Part shown: positions 32,349 through 39,897 of the stretch, piece by piece
How the letters are laid out: every line of letters starts with the position of its first letter
Position numbering within the stretch: position 1 is the stretch's first letter
Notes under the pieces: generated by a model
The model's database searches: none
Seen by the model: only the letters and a program-made list of their open reading frames with translations
Told to the model about the DNA's origin: nothing
Source of the DNA: a virus
Virus record (IMG/VR): IMGVR_UViG_3300010373_000042
Span: 1-64,000 of that record
DNA: 64,000 nucleotides
Direction: 5' to 3' (one strand)
Program-made: the position numbers and the translations under genes

Positions 32349-34571
32349 ATGGCGGACATCAATCGGCTGATCCGGAACCACATCGACCGTGCCGCCGCGA
32401 AGGCGCAGCGCCAGCCATCGGATGGCCAGAAGGAAGCCGGCAACTATCGGAAGGGGAAAATCCGGTTTCACGGGTTGGACATCTCGATTGAGAATCCTCG
32501 CGGGTCCAACCGTTCTGGCGTCGGAAAGGATGGCAAGCCGTGGCGCGTCGCGCTTCCGGATCATTACGGCTATATCCGCCGGACCGAGGGCAGCGATGGT
32601 GATCACGTCGATTGCTACATCGGCCGCCATCCACTGAGTTCGCGGGTGTTCGTGATCGACCAAGTCGACGCAGACAGTAAGGAGCACGACGAGCACAAGT
32701 GCATGCTGGGCTACACCAGTGAGGAGCAGGCGCTGAGCGCCTATCGTCGTGCGTTTTCCGATGGTCGCGGCGATCACCGGATCGGATCGGTCAAGGAGAT
32801 GGACATCGCGCAGTTCAAAAACTGGCTGGAGCGCGTCGGCGGCTTGCCAAAATACGCGACTGGCGGGGCCGTCCACATGGCCGCCGGCGGCGTCCCCGGC
32901 ATGTTCGACGATCTCGTGCCCGCCGCACCGGCAGCAGATGCTCCTGCCGCCGCCGCGCCTGACCACGGCATGTTCGGCGATCTGGTGCCGACCAAGAAGC
33001 CCGGCCTGCCAGACGTCGGCGCGCCGCTGATCGGAAATGGCGGCCAGTTTTCGGGCGGCACCGATATTGGGAATGATTTCGCCGATTCCGCCGCCAAGAC
33101 CGCCAATGCCGCCATTCGCAATGCCCCTGCGAGCGCGGTCAATTTTGCCCATGACGTGGTCACCCCGTTCATCCATCCGGTTGACACCATGGAAAACATG
33201 AAGAACCTCGGGCTTGGCGTGCTGGAAAAGGCCGGGGTCACCTCGGGCGATTCGCATGAGAAATACGCCAACGCGGTGGGGAGGTTCTTCGCCGACCGCT
33301 ACGGCGGGTTCGACAAGGCCCGGCACACGCTTGAGACCGACCCGGTTGGCATGGCCGGCGACCTGTCGGCGATCCTGACCGGCGGCGAGACATTGCTGGC
33401 GCGCGCGCCGGGCGTCGCCGGCAAGGTCGGCGAAGTGGCTGGCGATATCGGCCGAACCGTGGATCCGATGCGCGCCGCGGCGCCGGTGGCGGAGACGGCA
33501 GGCAATGTGGCCGGCAATGTTGCGTCCCAGGTATTGGGCGTCACGACTGGCGTCGGAGCCGATCCGCTCAAGGTCGCGACCCGCGCCGGCTATGAGGGTG
33601 GTCCAGCGGCGCAAGCCTTCCGCGAGAACATCACCGGGGCAGCTCCGCTCTCGGACGCGGTCGACGAGGCGCGCGCCGCGGTGGCGCAACTACGGCAGGA
33701 GCGCGGCAACGCCTACCGGACCCAGATGGGGCCGATCAAGGCGGACAGCACCATCCTCGACTTCAACGACATCGATCAGGCGGTTGCCAACGCTCAAGGC
33801 ATCAAGACCTATTCCGGCCGCAGCGGCACCGGGCCGACGCAGAGTCTGTCGCCGAAAACCGAAGGCATCCGCAAGGAAATGACGGATGCGATCGACAATT
33901 GGAAAGGCCTCGATCCGGCCGAATTCCATACCCCCGAGGGCATCGACGCGCTGAAACAGCAACTCGGCGATATCCGCGACGGGACCGAGCCCAATACGCC
34001 GTCGCGCGTCGCCGCCGACCGCATCTACAATGCCGTGCGTCAGACCATCATCGATCAGGTGCCGGAATACGCCAAGGTCATGAAGGGCTACGAGGACGCC
34101 AGCAAACAGATCAAGGAAATCGAGACCACGCTGTCGCTGAAGCCGAACGTCAATGTCGACACCGCGCTGCGCAAGCTGCAATCGACCCTGCGCGACAACG
34201 TCAATACCTCGTTCGGGCGCCGGGCTGAACTGGCGAATTTCCTGGTCAGCGCCGGCGCGCCGAATCTCATGGAGAAGCTGGCCGGTCAGGCGCTGCATTC
34301 GTGGGTTCCGCGCGGGCTGGCGCGGCTGGCAACAATGGAGACCGTACCTGCGGTAGCGGGCGCGGTCGGAGCGGGCGCGACAGGTGCCGGACTGGCCGCC
34401 GCGGCAACGCTGCCGCTGATGTCGCCGCGGCTGGTAGGCAATGCCGCCTATGGCGCTGGTGTCGCCGGCCGATATGCCAATCCGGTGCTGTCCCGGCTGG
34501 CCCGCCCCGCGCGCCAGATCGGCCGTGTCACGGAACCGTTCCAGCCCGGGTTCAACCCCTACGCGCAGTAG
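32349..34571 (+). CDS. ejection protein with N-terminal inorganic-pyrophosphatase-like domain, 740 aa
   Basis: Residues 35-165 form the phage inorganic-pyrophosphatase-like domain of polyvalent proteins: GKIRFHGLDISIENPRGSNRSG, HYGYIRRTEGSDGDHVDCYIG, VFVIDQVD, MLGYTSEEQALSAY, VKEMDIAQFKNWL. The remainder is a long helical, alanine-rich virion part with a hydrophobic C-terminal stretch (AGAVGAGATGAGLAAAATLP). Polyvalent domains are thought to enter the cell with phage DNA and act against host defence. Confidence 0.78.
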   Translation: MADINRLIRNHIDRAAAKAQRQPSDGQKEAGNYRKGKIRFHGLDISIENPRGSNRSGVGKDGKPWRVALPDHYGYIRRTEGSDGDHVDCYIGRHPLSSRVFVIDQVDADSKEHDEHKCMLGYTSEEQALSAYRRAFSDGRGDHRIGSVKEMDIAQFKNWLERVGGLPKYATGGAVHMAAGGVPGMFDDLVPAAPAADAPAAAAPDHGMFGDLVPTKKPGLPDVGAPLIGNGGQFSGGTDIGNDFADSAAKTANAAIRNAPASAVNFAHDVVTPFIHPVDTMENMKNLGLGVLEKAGVTSGDSHEKYANAVGRFFADRYGGFDKARHTLETDPVGMAGDLSAILTGGETLLARAPGVAGKVGEVAGDIGRTVDPMRAAAPVAETAGNVAGNVASQVLGVTTGVGADPLKVATRAGYEGGPAAQAFRENITGAAPLSDAVDEARAAVAQLRQERGNAYRTQMGPIKADSTILDFNDIDQAVANAQGIKTYSGRSGTGPTQSLSPKTEGIRKEMTDAIDNWKGLDPAEFHTPEGIDALKQQLGDIRDGTEPNTPSRVAADRIYNAVRQTIIDQVPEYAKVMKGYEDASKQIKEIETTLSLKPNVNVDTALRKLQSTLRDNVNTSFGRRAELANFLVSAGAPNLMEKLAGQALHSWVPRGLARLATMETVPAVAGAVGAGATGAGLAAAATLPLMSPRLVGNAAYGAGVAGRYANPVLSRLARPARQIGRVTEPFQPGFNPYAQ

Positions 34572-34630
34572 TGACTTTCCTAATGATTTGAACTACAACC
34601 CACTTCTTGAGGAAGAGGTGGATTTCGCGG

Positions 34631-35176
34631 ATGACCGACATCGTCCCTCGCGTGCTGGAGCGCCTAACGCACCCCTACAAGGAGCGTGGGTTGACGCATG
34701 ATCGGCTCAAAGGACTTTTGCGGTACGATCCGATCACGGGGCTGTTTGTCTGGCTCGTCTCGAAAACTCCCAATGGTGTACCGGGCGAGGTGGCTGGATC
34801 AAAAAACAAGGCCAACGGATATATCTACATCGGGATCGACGGCAAAATCTATCTCGCTCATTACCTCGCGTGGTTTTACCAGATGGGCGAATGGCCCAGT
34901 CACGAGGTTGATCACCGTGATCTGCGGCATGACAACAACAAGTGGGTAAATCTTAGGCCAGCGACGCCGGTACAAAACTGCATGAATCGTCCCAAGCGGG
35001 CAGATTCCAAAAATCCCTATAAGGGGATCAGGAAGAAAGGCAATCGCTGGCAGGCCTGCATTTCGATTAACAAGAAAAGGAAATTACTCGGCACATTTGC
35101 GACCGCCGAAGATGCTCATCAGGCGTATGCTGCTGCAGCGAGAGCACACTACGGTGAATTTGCGAGGGCTGCTTGA
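34631..35176 (+). CDS. HNH homing endonuclease with AP2 domain
   Basis: Starting at the ATG at 34631 it has 181 aa. YLAWFYQMGEWPSHEVDHRDLRHDNNKWVNLRP is an HNH core; NPYKGIRKKGNRWQACISIN to ATAEDAHQAYAAAARAHYGEFA is an AP2 DNA-binding domain. This pairing is typical of mobile endonucleases inserted between phage genes. A TTG at 34607 is the alternative start. Confidence 0.88.
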   Translation: MTDIVPRVLERLTHPYKERGLTHDRLKGLLRYDPITGLFVWLVSKTPNGVPGEVAGSKNKANGYIYIGIDGKIYLAHYLAWFYQMGEWPSHEVDHRDLRHDNNKWVNLRPATPVQNCMNRPKRADSKNPYKGIRKKGNRWQACISINKKRKLLGTFATAEDAHQAYAAAARAHYGEFARAA

Positions 35177-35814
35177 TGTCCTTGCTGAGCTCTCAGGACG
35201 CAATCAACCTTATCGTCACCTCTGAAGTCTCATCAGAGGCGGCTTACACAAAGCTGTATTCGCATCCGACATGGCCCGGCGGACAATCCGGCGTCACCGT
35301 CGCCATCGGTTATGATTGCGGATATTCGACCATCGATCAAATCGATGAAGACTGGGCCGACAAGCTCCCCCTCGAAATGGTGGAAGCCCTTCAGGAAGTC
35401 GCGGGCATTACAGGATCGGCGGCGAGTTCGCACGCTCATGCCCTGATCGGCCGAGTGACGGTTGATTGGGACGCCGCCATGGCGGTGTTTCAGGATCGCG
35501 ATATGCCGAAATGGGAGGGCATCGTCCAAAGATCGCTGCCGAACACCGACAAGCTGTCGGCGGACAGTTTCGGTGCGCTCGTCAGCCTGACCTACAATCG
35601 AGGCGCGACTTTTTCGACACCGGGCGCGCGATACATGGAAATGCGGGCGATCCACCAGCACATGGCTGGAAATAGTTTCAACCTGATCCCGGACGATATC
35701 CGCGCCATGGCGAGGCTTTGGCCGAATGCACTCGGGCTGAGGTTGCGGCGCGATCATGAGGCCGCGCTGTTTGCGAAGGGCTTAATCCAAAACTCGAAAC
35801 CATTGGAGAAGTAA
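35176..35814 (+). CDS. endolysin, pesticin/T4-lysozyme-like muramidase
   Basis: The 212-aa protein begins with INLIVTSEVSSEAAYTKLYSHPTWPGGQSGVTVAIGYDCGYS, the catalytic region of pesticin-like muramidases (Glu in SEVSS, then the GYD segment), and ends with FGALVSLTYNRGATFSTPGARYMEMRAIHQHM. It cleaves peptidoglycan glycan strands at lysis. No signal peptide, so it depends on the holin that follows immediately. Confidence 0.85.
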   Translation: MSLLSSQDAINLIVTSEVSSEAAYTKLYSHPTWPGGQSGVTVAIGYDCGYSTIDQIDEDWADKLPLEMVEALQEVAGITGSAASSHAHALIGRVTVDWDAAMAVFQDRDMPKWEGIVQRSLPNTDKLSADSFGALVSLTYNRGATFSTPGARYMEMRAIHQHMAGNSFNLIPDDIRAMARLWPNALGLRLRRDHEAALFAKGLIQNSKPLEK

Positions 35815-35815
35815 C

Positions 35816-36166
35816 ATGTGGTTACCCACAAGGGCGCAAGTCGATTCGGCCAGCAGACACGCCATCTCGATTGCCGGCACTGCTATCGCGATATTCGGTT
35901 TGCAGGCCAAGGGTGTCTCGCTGGATCAGGTCAAGGAAGTCATCGCCGCGCTGGGAAGCACGGTGAATGATATCGTGGTGTTGATCGCCGCACTCGCGCC
36001 GCTCTACGCCATGCTCAAGGCCAGCCACACGGCGAGCCCGGTGGAGCAGGCCAAAGCTGTTGAAGCAAACGGCGCGGTCGTCGTGGCTTCGCCGGCCATC
36101 GCTGCTGCAACCCCGAACAGTCCCAACATTGTTTCCAACGCTGATATGAAGGTGGTGTCCAAATGA
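35816..36166 (+). CDS. putative holin, 116 aa
   Basis: Two hydrophobic helices (HAISIAGTAIAIFGLQAKG and VNDIVVLIAALAPLYAMLKAS) are separated by a short loop; the C-terminus is an alanine-rich soluble tail. It resembles Pam3 gp28-type holins. It lies one base after the endolysin stop and overlaps the lipoprotein gene. Confidence 0.78.
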   Translation: MWLPTRAQVDSASRHAISIAGTAIAIFGLQAKGVSLDQVKEVIAALGSTVNDIVVLIAALAPLYAMLKASHTASPVEQAKAVEANGAVVVASPAIAAATPNSPNIVSNADMKVVSK

Positions 36167-36564
36167 AGAAGCTTTTTGCTATCGCAATTCTCGGGTTAAC
36201 GCTCGCCGGCTGCGCTCAGTTTCAAACCGCTATCGACGATATCAAGGGCGCGTATACGATGGTCACCACGGCGACCGTCACGGCGGGGCAGGCTGGTATC
36301 GTGGCGAATGCCTACGATGCCCTAAAGGTAACGGCCACCAACTACGGCAACTACTGCATCACGCAGAAATTTCCCCAACCGCTGTGCTCGGCTGCCAACC
36401 GCCGCGCCGTGATCCGCGGCGTCAATGCCGGAACTGCGGCTCGTGCCGCCGTCGAAGCTGCGGTTGCCACCAACCAGCCCGTGACGGGCGCCATCTACAA
36501 CGCCCTCGTGTCGGCGGTTCAAGCGCTGCGAGCAACCCCCATCAATACCGTGAAAGGCTCCTGA
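36163..36564 (+). CDS. phage lipoprotein in the lysis block
   Basis: The signal peptide MKKLFAIAILGLTLAGCAQ carries a lipobox (LAGC), so it is probably anchored in the outer membrane. The mature part is alanine/threonine-rich with two cysteines (NYCITQ, PLCSAANRRAVIRGV). An outer spanin role is possible from position, but a paired inner spanin was not identified. Confidence 0.7.
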   Translation: MKKLFAIAILGLTLAGCAQFQTAIDDIKGAYTMVTTATVTAGQAGIVANAYDALKVTATNYGNYCITQKFPQPLCSAANRRAVIRGVNAGTAARAAVEAAVATNQPVTGAIYNALVSAVQALRATPINTVKGS

Positions 36565-36565
36565 C

Positions 36566-36913
36566 ATGAATCCCCAAGTAATCCTTGCCATCCTCGCCGT
36601 GATTGAGCCCCTGATCGGCACTTCTGCCGCAACGGCCTCGATGATCACCAATATCATCAACGCGCTCAGCGCGCTGTTGCCCTACATCATCAACGAGATT
36701 TCGACGGTATACACGGCGGTCAAGAACATCATTTCTCTGCTGCAGAACAGCAGCGGCTCGATGACCGCGGACCAAGTTACGGCGCTCCAGACGCTGGACG
36801 CGCAAGTCGACGCCGGATGGGCCGCAGTGCAGGCTCAGATCGATCCCGACAATCCGGCCAACGCTGGCACTCCGGCTGGCGATCCGACTGTCACGTCCAC
36901 TGCTGGCGATTGA
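36566..36913 (+). CDS. hydrophobic small protein in the lysis block, 115 aa
   Basis: The N-terminal 55 residues are hydrophobic (VILAILAVIEPLIGTSAATASMITNIINALSALL), followed by a polar tail rich in D, N and A. It could be a second holin or a membrane accessory. It ends just before a strong hairpin. Confidence 0.6.
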   Translation: MNPQVILAILAVIEPLIGTSAATASMITNIINALSALLPYIINEISTVYTAVKNIISLLQNSSGSMTADQVTALQTLDAQVDAGWAAVQAQIDPDNPANAGTPAGDPTVTSTAGD

Positions 36914-36925
36914 TCATGACGAAGC

Positions 36926-36960
36926 GAGCCGATCCGACCGCGGTAACGGCGGATCGGCTC
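36926..36960 (+). other. strong hairpin in a 121-bp gap
   Basis: GAGCCGATCCG and CGGATCGGCTC, perfect 11-bp arms around a 13-base loop. No T-run follows, so it is not a canonical terminator; it may protect the mRNA or separate expression of the lysis genes from those downstream. Two open frames of 14 codons in the gap are too short to call. Confidence 0.55.
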
Positions 36961-37034
36961 TAACCACTCCAAACCCTCGCGAAAGGGAATGAAATGGCTG
37001 CCAACGATCACACCATGAAAACGGTTAACGACCG

Positions 37035-37283
37035 ATGAGTGGAGGCGCGGACGATTTGCTTGAACTGATCAAGATCGCCGGCGGCCCCGCTGCGGTGGCG
37101 GGACTCGGATGGTGGCTACGCGGAAAATTCAGCGACATCGTCGACTCCGGAAAGGAACAGCTCATGACGCACGAAAGAGACGATGAGCGCCGGCACCGGC
37201 AGAACCTCGTACGGTTTGCCAAGATCAATATGAAACTCGGCATCGAAGATTTCGACGAGGTTAACGGTCAGCACGGGGGATAA
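37035..37283 (+). CDS. hypothetical lysis-region protein, 82 aa
   Basis: MSGGADDLLELIKIAGGPAAVAGLGWWLRGKFSDIV has a weak hydrophobic stretch (residues 17-28), then a charged helical tail (MTHERDDERRHRQNLVRF). The pattern resembles i-spanin-like or small phage membrane proteins next to lysis genes. Function uncertain. Confidence 0.6.
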   Translation: MSGGADDLLELIKIAGGPAAVAGLGWWLRGKFSDIVDSGKEQLMTHERDDERRHRQNLVRFAKINMKLGIEDFDEVNGQHGG

Positions 37284-37284
37284 C

Positions 37285-37800
37285 ATGTTCAAACTGCTGG
37301 CCGTCGTTGCGCTCATTTGTGTTGTCTGTGGCAATGCCGAGGCACGTCAGCGCCATTATTCCGCAGCTAGCTGCATCGAAACCGGATCGGTCACGCATCC
37401 ATATTGCATGGGGCAGAACAATCCCTTCGCGGGCATCAGGTCAATTCGTGTGACGATGCACCGGGTTAAAGCGCGGCAATCGAATTCCTATGGTGCCGGC
37501 GATATCATTCCTCATCCCGCCGGCTGTCCCTCGCGCGCCTTCTGCGGCTGCGGAGCGGCGGTGCGCATCTTCGGCCATTCGATCCGCGATCTCTGGCTCG
37601 CATCCAACTGGTTCCGGTTTCCGCGCGCAGCACCGGCGCCGGGCATGGCCGCAGTGCGGCGCCATCACGTCATGGTGCTTGAGGCTGATCTCGGCGGGGG
37701 TGTCTGGGAAGTATTCGACGCCAATAGCGGACATCATCTCACGCGAGTTCATGCCCGATCAATCGCGGGCTATGTGATCGTCAATCCGAGGGCCGGATGA
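37285..37800 (+). CDS. secreted cysteine-rich protein, 171 aa
   Basis: A signal peptide (MFKLLAVVALICVVCGNAEA) is followed by SYGAGDIIPHPAGCPSRAFCGCGAAVRIFGH and MAAVRRHHVMVLEADL, WEVFDANSGHHLTRVH. I know this family from Rhizobiales genomes; the cysteine followed by HHV and D-N-S spacing recalls NlpC/P60-like hydrolases, but the assignment is tentative. It probably acts in the periplasm. Confidence 0.68.
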   Translation: MFKLLAVVALICVVCGNAEARQRHYSAASCIETGSVTHPYCMGQNNPFAGIRSIRVTMHRVKARQSNSYGAGDIIPHPAGCPSRAFCGCGAAVRIFGHSIRDLWLASNWFRFPRAAPAPGMAAVRRHHVMVLEADLGGGVWEVFDANSGHHLTRVHARSIAGYVIVNPRAG

Positions 37801-38207
37801 TCGGGGCAAGAGGCTGCTTCGTCGTCGCAGCTTGGATCGTTGCCTGCCTGCTGTTCGCATCTCACGCCCGCGCCCGCGATCTCGGGCAATGGGAGGCGCA
37901 GGATCCCGCCGTCGCCGAATGGTATCGCTCGCTGATGCGCCCCGACGTCCCGACCATGTCCTGCTGCGGCGTGGCCGACGCCTACTGGTGCGATGACATA
38001 CATGTCAAAGGCGACAAGACGTTCTGCCGGATCACCGATGACCGCCCGGACGCACCGCGAGGCCGGCCGCATATCGACGTCGGAACCGAATACGAGATAC
38101 CGCCCGAGAAGCTGAAATGGGACCGCTCGAATCCGACCGGCCACTTCATCATCTTCCTGAGCCGCGCCGGATATGTCTGGTGCTTCGTACAGGGCAGCGG
38201 AATTTAG
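37797..38207 (+). CDS. secreted hypothetical protein, 136 aa
   Basis: Signal peptide (CFVVAAWIVACLLFASHARA), then WYRSLMRPDVPTMSCCGVADAYWCDD and IPPEKLKWDRSNPTGHFIIFLSRAGYVWCFV. This is another secreted type familiar from Rhizobiales genomes, with paired cysteines. Overlaps the upstream gene. Last rightward gene before the minus-strand cargo operon. Confidence 0.68.
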   Translation: MIGARGCFVVAAWIVACLLFASHARARDLGQWEAQDPAVAEWYRSLMRPDVPTMSCCGVADAYWCDDIHVKGDKTFCRITDDRPDAPRGRPHIDVGTEYEIPPEKLKWDRSNPTGHFIIFLSRAGYVWCFVQGSGI

Positions 38208-38210
38208 TCG

Positions 38211-38660
38211 CTATTTTACCGGATCGCCGGTCCTGTAGTTGATCGGCATATGGACTAGAGGCTCCGGTACAGCCAACCCGGTCACGGTAGGTGCGCCGCC
38301 AGTTGTTGGGCCCGGTGCATCAGCCTGAAACGTGCTGTCCAGCGCCGGCCCTCCGTTGCCGATCGCGTCCATGGCGGCCATCTGCTTTTCGTACTCGGCG
38401 ATCTTGGCCATGTTTTCGTCGTTGACGCCGAGGCGTGCCTCGAATGCATCCATGATGGCTGCGTGCTTCGGCGCGGTAGTGGCTGCTCGCTCAGTGAGGG
38501 CTTTGGCGCGCTTCATGCCCTCGACCAGTTTCTGTATGTCTGCTGCTGATGCCATGGGCTCACCTTTGTAGGCTGCGAGGATGTCGGCGAGGAACGGCAA
38601 CATTCGATAGCGCAGCAGCGCCTCGAACAAATCGCCATCCCAATAGTAACGGAAGGCCAT
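38211..38660 (-). CDS. hypothetical protein at the end of the cargo operon, 149 aa
   Basis: Begins MAFRYYWDGDLFEALLRYRMLPFLADILAAYKG and continues with a coiled-coil part (KLVEGMKRAKALTERAATTAPKHAAIMDAFEARL). The start overlaps the NeuB-like stop region. No family recognised. It is the last gene of the minus-strand cargo operon and converges on the secreted-protein gene. Confidence 0.65.
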   Translation of the reverse strand: MAFRYYWDGDLFEALLRYRMLPFLADILAAYKGEPMASAADIQKLVEGMKRAKALTERAATTAPKHAAIMDAFEARLGVNDENMAKIAEYEKQMAAMDAIGNGGPALDSTFQADAPGPTTGGAPTVTGLAVPEPLVHMPINYRTGDPVK

Positions 38661-39302
38661 TCATTCCGCCACCGACGTCACTCTGATTTGCTCAATCTTC
38701 TGTTTCATCTCGTCCGGTGTCAGCGAAAAATCGCTGTCGGGCGTATCGACGCCGGGTAACTTCAGGTGCCACTCGATCATCGGTACCGCAGTCGGGATGA
38801 TGTCGCAGCCGTGGTCCGAGACACCGAGCGGAACCACCGAGCCGTCGTAATTGGTGGCGTGAAGAACCATGACGTCAGCCGTCGGTCGGACCGACATCAC
38901 GATCGGCTTTCCGGTTTCCTTGACAGCCTTGATCAGTTCCCAGTCTAACATCTCGAAGGCCGAGATTTTGTACCGCGGACAGGCCAGCGTCTCGAGATAG
39001 GCGACGTCGAGCGGATCAAACACCGACGAGAACCACGCAATGTCCAGCGTAGCGCAATGTGCGATCAGCGTCGGAAACCATCCCCATGGCGTCCAGACTT
39101 GCCGGTATAGGTCGATCAGCGGCACCCCGCCGGCCAGCGCCAGCACTTCCGGCCGGTTGCGTTTGATCGCCTGGCGATCTGGGGAGAAGCACTGGAATTT
39201 CACGGCATCGGCGCCGGCCGCCTTCGCGGCATTGATCAGCTTCAGCGCATTGACGAGCGAGCCAGCATGGTTCCCGCTCAGCTCCGCTATCACTTCGGTC
39301 AT
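38661..39302 (-). CDS. NeuB/PseI-like nonulosonic acid synthase, short form
   Basis: NeuB-type enzymes condense a hexosamine with phosphoenolpyruvate. Motifs match: VIAELSGNHAGSLVNALKLINAAKAAGADAVKFQ, AWFSSVFDPLDVAYLETL, CPRYKISAFEMLDWELI, GKPIVMSVRPT and GVSDHG. The start at 39302 overlaps the upstream stop (TGATG), giving 213 aa. Typical PseI/NeuB proteins are near 340 aa; this one ends soon after the barrel and lacks the C-terminal SAF/antifreeze-like domain. It may be a minimal variant or need a partner. Confidence 0.85.
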   Translation of the reverse strand: MTEVIAELSGNHAGSLVNALKLINAAKAAGADAVKFQCFSPDRQAIKRNRPEVLALAGGVPLIDLYRQVWTPWGWFPTLIAHCATLDIAWFSSVFDPLDVAYLETLACPRYKISAFEMLDWELIKAVKETGKPIVMSVRPTADVMVLHATNYDGSVVPLGVSDHGCDIIPTAVPMIEWHLKLPGVDTPDSDFSLTPDEMKQKIEQIRVTSVAE

Positions 39303-39727
39303 CAGTAATCCCCGTCCACAACCTGGGCGCAGGGGATCCCTGCGGCGCGCCACGCCTTCACGACCCGTGTCCGGTCGTCGAACGCCATGATCGGCTCAAA
39401 GCCGTCGCGCCGAAGCTCTGCCAGTAACTCGACCTTCAGAATATCGTCCGGCTTGTGATCGCCGGCGCACCGCATGTAGAGACGTCCGGGAGGTAGACTG
39501 TGCTTCTTCAGCCATTCAACCGTAGCGTCTCGCACCCGATCAGACCGGCCGGAAACGTAGACGATGTCATTGTCATTATGAAGCGCGCGCGCCACCCGAA
39601 TCATATGGTCGATCGGTGCGTCCTTGTCGCATGCGTCGAAAAACGCGTTCCAATCCGGTAGCAGATGAAGGCGATGCTCAAGATTGGCGATCGTTCCATC
39701 GATGTCGAAGACGTATACCGGTTTCAT
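39302..39727 (-). CDS. HAD phosphatase, polynucleotide 3'-phosphatase-like
   Basis: The 141-aa protein shows VFDIDGTIANLEHRLHLL (DxDGT nucleophile), YVSGRSDRVRDATVEWL, LYMRCAGDHKPDDILK and FDDRTRVVKAWRAAGIP, the layout of the phosphatase domain of T4-type polynucleotide kinase. The kinase half is absent. In this cassette it could instead act on a sugar phosphate, but sequence resembles the nucleic-acid enzyme. Coupled on both sides. Confidence 0.82.
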   Translation of the reverse strand: MKPVYVFDIDGTIANLEHRLHLLPDWNAFFDACDKDAPIDHMIRVARALHNDNDIVYVSGRSDRVRDATVEWLKKHSLPPGRLYMRCAGDHKPDDILKVELLAELRRDGFEPIMAFDDRTRVVKAWRAAGIPCAQVVDGDY

Positions 39728-39897
39728 TCGTCATCATCCTTCTCGGAAAAATCATGATGGAAGCCGACAGCGTGGATGTCGCTTGGCTTGGTGCGCAGCC
39801 GAGGCGTCAACGGGCCATCCTCCGGAATCCGAGGAGGGTTGATGCGCCGCAGATAGTCGCGCCGAATCGGACGCGGGCTCACTGGTCTATCACCCAT
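39724..39897 (-). CDS. hypothetical protein, 57 aa
   Basis: It starts inside the end of the DegT gene (overlap of 19 bases) and ends overlapping the HAD start. The sequence is basic then acidic (RRDYLRRINPPRIPEDG, FSEKDDDE). No motif. It fits between its coupled neighbours, which supports translation. Confidence 0.55.
   Translation of the reverse strand: MGDRPVSPRPIRRDYLRRINPPRIPEDGPLTPRLRTKPSDIHAVGFHHDFSEKDDDE

Noticed and set aside
32181-33689. 502-aa ORF on the minus strand
   Set aside because: Antisense shadow of the ejection-protein genes, which carry recognisable domains on the plus strand.
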